Source: Oscillospiraceae bacterium
GTDB taxonomy: Bacteria; Bacillota; Clostridia; Oscillospirales; Ruminococcaceae
Assembly: GCA_017550285.1 (NCBI GenBank)
Contig: JAFZPP010000001.1
Coordinates: forward strand, 62,001-126,000
Direction: 5' to 3'
DNA: 64,000 bases
Positions 62,062-64,000 of the stretch are shown here, piece after piece (position 1 is the stretch's first letter; every line of letters starts with the position of its first letter). A model generated the notes under the pieces. That model ran no database searches. It was not told where the DNA came from and saw nothing but the letters and a program-made list of their open reading frames with translations. The position numbers and the translations under genes are program-made.

Positions 62062-63618
62062 TCATGACTGCGGCACTGCCGCCGGCGGTGCAGGAATGTC
62101 GTGGCTTACTTCCACATTCCATTCAAAGACGTCGGACTGATAATTCTGCGGCTCGCCCGGCTTTCCTGCGGTAAGCTCCGTAATTGTCACGACCGTATAA
62201 TAGGAACGCTTTTCCGAATCCACAATCTCCATATTGACCGTCATATCGAAACGGTTTTCCTTGCCGGTACCCTTCACGCTTTCATACTTGATTTCCTCAT
62301 CGTTCTCTGCATTGAACAGCTTGAATTCGATTTTGCATCTGCCCTGCGTAAACTCCGTCGGAACTGTAATATAAAAATGATACGGAAATTCAATCGTCGA
62401 ATTGCTCTGGAAGGTGTACCAGCTGTGTTCCTGCTCCCCTTTGAACTGGAGCTTCGGTGCTTCGTCCTGCTCCAGAACCGATGCCCTCAGCTTCCGCTTC
62501 ATCAGGCTGAGGTCTGCCGCATTGACGACATTATCCTCATCGAGATCGGCAAGCGTCCAGAAATACAGCTCACCGCTGCCGAGCAGATACTTGTTCAGCA
62601 TGACCGCATCCGCGATCGTGAATTCGCCGTCGCCGTTGCAGTCGCCTGCGACCGGCTCCGTAAACTGTCCCGGATCAATAATGCCGATCTTCTCCGGCGT
62701 CTCGACACCAAAATACTCTGCTTCTTCCTTCTTCTCCTGCTCCTCCGGCGATGCGCCGAATTTACGCATCGTCACAGCAGACAGCTTCACCAGTCCGTTA
62801 TTGAGTGCGCGGTAAACCCGAATCAGACGGTCTGCGCTTCCGGTCGGCATTTCCAGCTCCTCCACCTGAATATTATCCGAATAGATGCATTGCAGTCTTG
62901 CAGTACCGGTGATTGAAATATCAAGACTCAATCCGGTACTGAAATTGACGCTGTCGCAGTATACGATATAATTATCGTGCAGGCTGACCGCGTTGGTCGT
63001 TTTCTCAAAGTCTGTATACTCCGCAATACAGTCCGGCACCCAGCTCAGCAAATCATCCTCTGTGATCTTTCCTTCGCCGTCTTTGGAGAATTCAAATACC
63101 ACCCCGTCACGCTCCTGATCATCCTTTTTCAGTTTCTGCGTGATTGTCAGCGTCGTATTCGGCTGCATCTCATATACTGTCACATGATACTGCCAGCCTG
63201 GGATATAGCAGTCATTCTTCTCATCATACATGAGGTTTTTCACGCCTCTGTACTGACTTTCGTATTCAAAATATTCCTTGGTGCCCTCCGCCGGCTGCTC
63301 CGGCAGCTTGATTGTATCATAGATTACATCACGGTACTTTCCGTAAGGTGCATCCATTTCGCCGGTCGAGGTGATCTCCTCGGAATAGGTATAACCTTCC
63401 CGCGTTTCCTGCCGCTCAACGATGCAGATTCTGTCATCTGCGATATGCGTTGCACCGTATGTGTTGCGGAATTCCATTGCACTCAGAAAATCTGTCGGTA
63501 CCCAGTCCGGTACCGGCGCATCCGGCGAAATCGCCTCTGCAAATGCGGATAATCCGTTCAGCGGCAGCATTGCAAGCATCAGTACAGATGCACATGCTGC
63601 ATACAGTCTGCGTTTCAT
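62062..63618 (-). CDS. Secreted dockerin protein of unknown function
   Basis: 518 residues. Signal peptide (MKRRLYAACASVLMLAMLPLNGLSAFA). The N-terminal domain (about 30-300) has mixed strands with DUF-like motifs (YGKYRDVIYDTIKLPEQPAEG) and no visible active site. A central dockerin (about 325-385) has DCNGDGEFTIADAV and DLDEDNVVNAADLS. The C-terminal domain (about 400-518) is beta-rich with Trp/Tyr-containing strands. It may be a structural or binding subunit of the cellulosome. Thirteen bp separate it from the gene ending at 63632, so both likely form one operon. Not recognised. Confidence 0.78.
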   Translation of the reverse strand: MKRRLYAACASVLMLAMLPLNGLSAFAEAISPDAPVPDWVPTDFLSAMEFRNTYGATHIADDRICIVERQETREGYTYSEEITSTGEMDAPYGKYRDVIYDTIKLPEQPAEGTKEYFEYESQYRGVKNLMYDEKNDCYIPGWQYHVTVYEMQPNTTLTITQKLKKDDQERDGVVFEFSKDGEGKITEDDLLSWVPDCIAEYTDFEKTTNAVSLHDNYIVYCDSVNFSTGLSLDISITGTARLQCIYSDNIQVEELEMPTGSADRLIRVYRALNNGLVKLSAVTMRKFGASPEEQEKKEEAEYFGVETPEKIGIIDPGQFTEPVAGDCNGDGEFTIADAVMLNKYLLGSGELYFWTLADLDEDNVVNAADLSLMKRKLRASVLEQDEAPKLQFKGEQEHSWYTFQSNSTIEFPYHFYITVPTEFTQGRCKIEFKLFNAENDEEIKYESVKGTGKENRFDMTVNMEIVDSEKRSYYTVVTITELTAGKPGEPQNYQSDVFEWNVEVSHDIPAPPAAVPQS

Positions 63619-63631
63619 AAGACGTCCTCCT

Positions 63632-64000
63632 TTATGTTGCCGGCTGCATCATCTCAGCAATCTGAATCATTGTCTCTGCATATTTCTGATAGCCGGAAAT
63701 CTGGCAGACGGTATTGCCGTCAAACCATGTGATCATGCAGCCCCACTTGGAATCCTGCTTCCGTGTATCCTGCCGGATTGCCTGTCTGCCGCCGATCTCC
63801 GTTTCGGATACATCATATCCCGATGCCGAATACTGGAACGGTACCAGCGGATTCCGGTAGTATACAAAGAAGCGGAAGCTCCGGTGTTCTTCGGTATCCG
63901 TCACTTTATACGCGATACCCTCCATGCTGCCGTCATCCGTATCCTCTGTCACGGTAAACCGCGGATTCACAGATACATAACTGTAAACAGCAGGTGCAAG
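63632..64000 (-). CDS. C-terminal part of an unidentified, possibly DUF4367-like protein
   Basis: Open from the right edge to a stop at 63632, giving at least 122 residues. The visible portion (YSYVSVNPRFTVTEDTDDG ... SFRFFVYYRNPLV ... WFDGNTVCQISGYQKYAETMIQIAEMM) is a beta-rich domain that ends in a helix, similar to DUF4367 outer domains of anti-sigma-like proteins. The N-terminus lies outside the window. Upstream of the dockerin gene in the same direction (13-bp gap). Confidence 0.55.
   Translation of the reverse strand, partial: LAPAVYSYVSVNPRFTVTEDTDDGSMEGIAYKVTDTEEHRSFRFFVYYRNPLVPFQYSASGYDVSETEIGGRQAIRQDTRKQDSKWGCMITWFDGNTVCQISGYQKYAETMIQIAEMMQPAT

Overview
The window looks like chromosome from a cellulosome-forming gut or rumen clostridium, most plausibly a Ruminococcus (Oscillospiraceae). 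The evidence is six secreted proteins with type I dockerin repeats (D-x-N-x-D-G ... A-D), several joined to esterase, pectin-lyase or carbohydrate-binding domains. Anaerobic NrdD/NrdG, a rubrerythrin, QueH, Asp23/FakA, strong AAGGAGG ribosome sites and near-consensus TTGACA-17-TATAAT promoters also fit a low-O2 Firmicute. Base composition is balanced except for an A+T-rich prophage remnant.

Layout. 1-9 kb (mostly minus): an unidentified partial gene, cobO, serA-serC, a frameshifted XRE/zinc-ribbon gene, queH, a membrane protein and the asp23-fakA pair. 9.1-16 kb: one very large gene encoding a 2292-residue BspA-type leucine-rich repeat protein with a coiled coil and a 45-bp minisatellite, and no signal peptide. 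16-25 kb: three dockerin proteins (a Cthe_2159-type carbohydrate binder and two SGNH esterases) flank a heterodimeric ABC exporter. 25-34.5 kb: two ECF sigma/putative anti-sigma modules, a proline-rich repeat protein, a CPBP membrane protease, an aminotransferase, a lipoprotein and a DUF3592 protein. 34.5-39 kb: the leucine operon leuA-leuC-leuD-leuB, with a hairpin-packed MITE-like element touching its promoter. 39-46.5 kb: rubrerythrin, an nrdG-nrdD-trxB redox operon with paired NrdR-like boxes, an ACT protein and homoserine dehydrogenase. 46.5-55 kb: a CE2-type dockerin esterase, a SpoIID-like protein whose domain order looks circularly permuted, a class B sortase (both with long structured leaders), then iscS-GNAT-thiI.

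55-58.4 kb: tRNA-Leu and tRNA-Gly, the latter carrying a 3.1-kb integrated element bounded by a 28-bp direct repeat of the tRNA 3' end. It holds a truncated tyrosine integrase, a phage-type reverse transcriptase lacking its N-terminus and an intact two-domain endolysin. Repeated ATATG(A/C)CAC sites sit near both ends. It is best read as a prophage collapsed by one internal deletion. 58.4-64 kb: a small unknown gene, a rhamnogalacturonan lyase with ricin-like, dockerin and CBM domains, another dockerin protein and a partial gene at the edge.

Together, the dockerin enzymes point to an extracellular machine for acetylated hemicellulose and pectin. The sortase and SpoIID-like protein are candidates for its attachment to, or remodelling of, the wall. 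The rest is amino acid, cofactor, tRNA-modification and redox housekeeping. The observations most worth following are the permuted SpoIID domain, the collapsed RT/lysin prophage, the hairpin MITE, the giant LRR protein, the Zn-site/SLiM-repeat protein and the two structured leaders.
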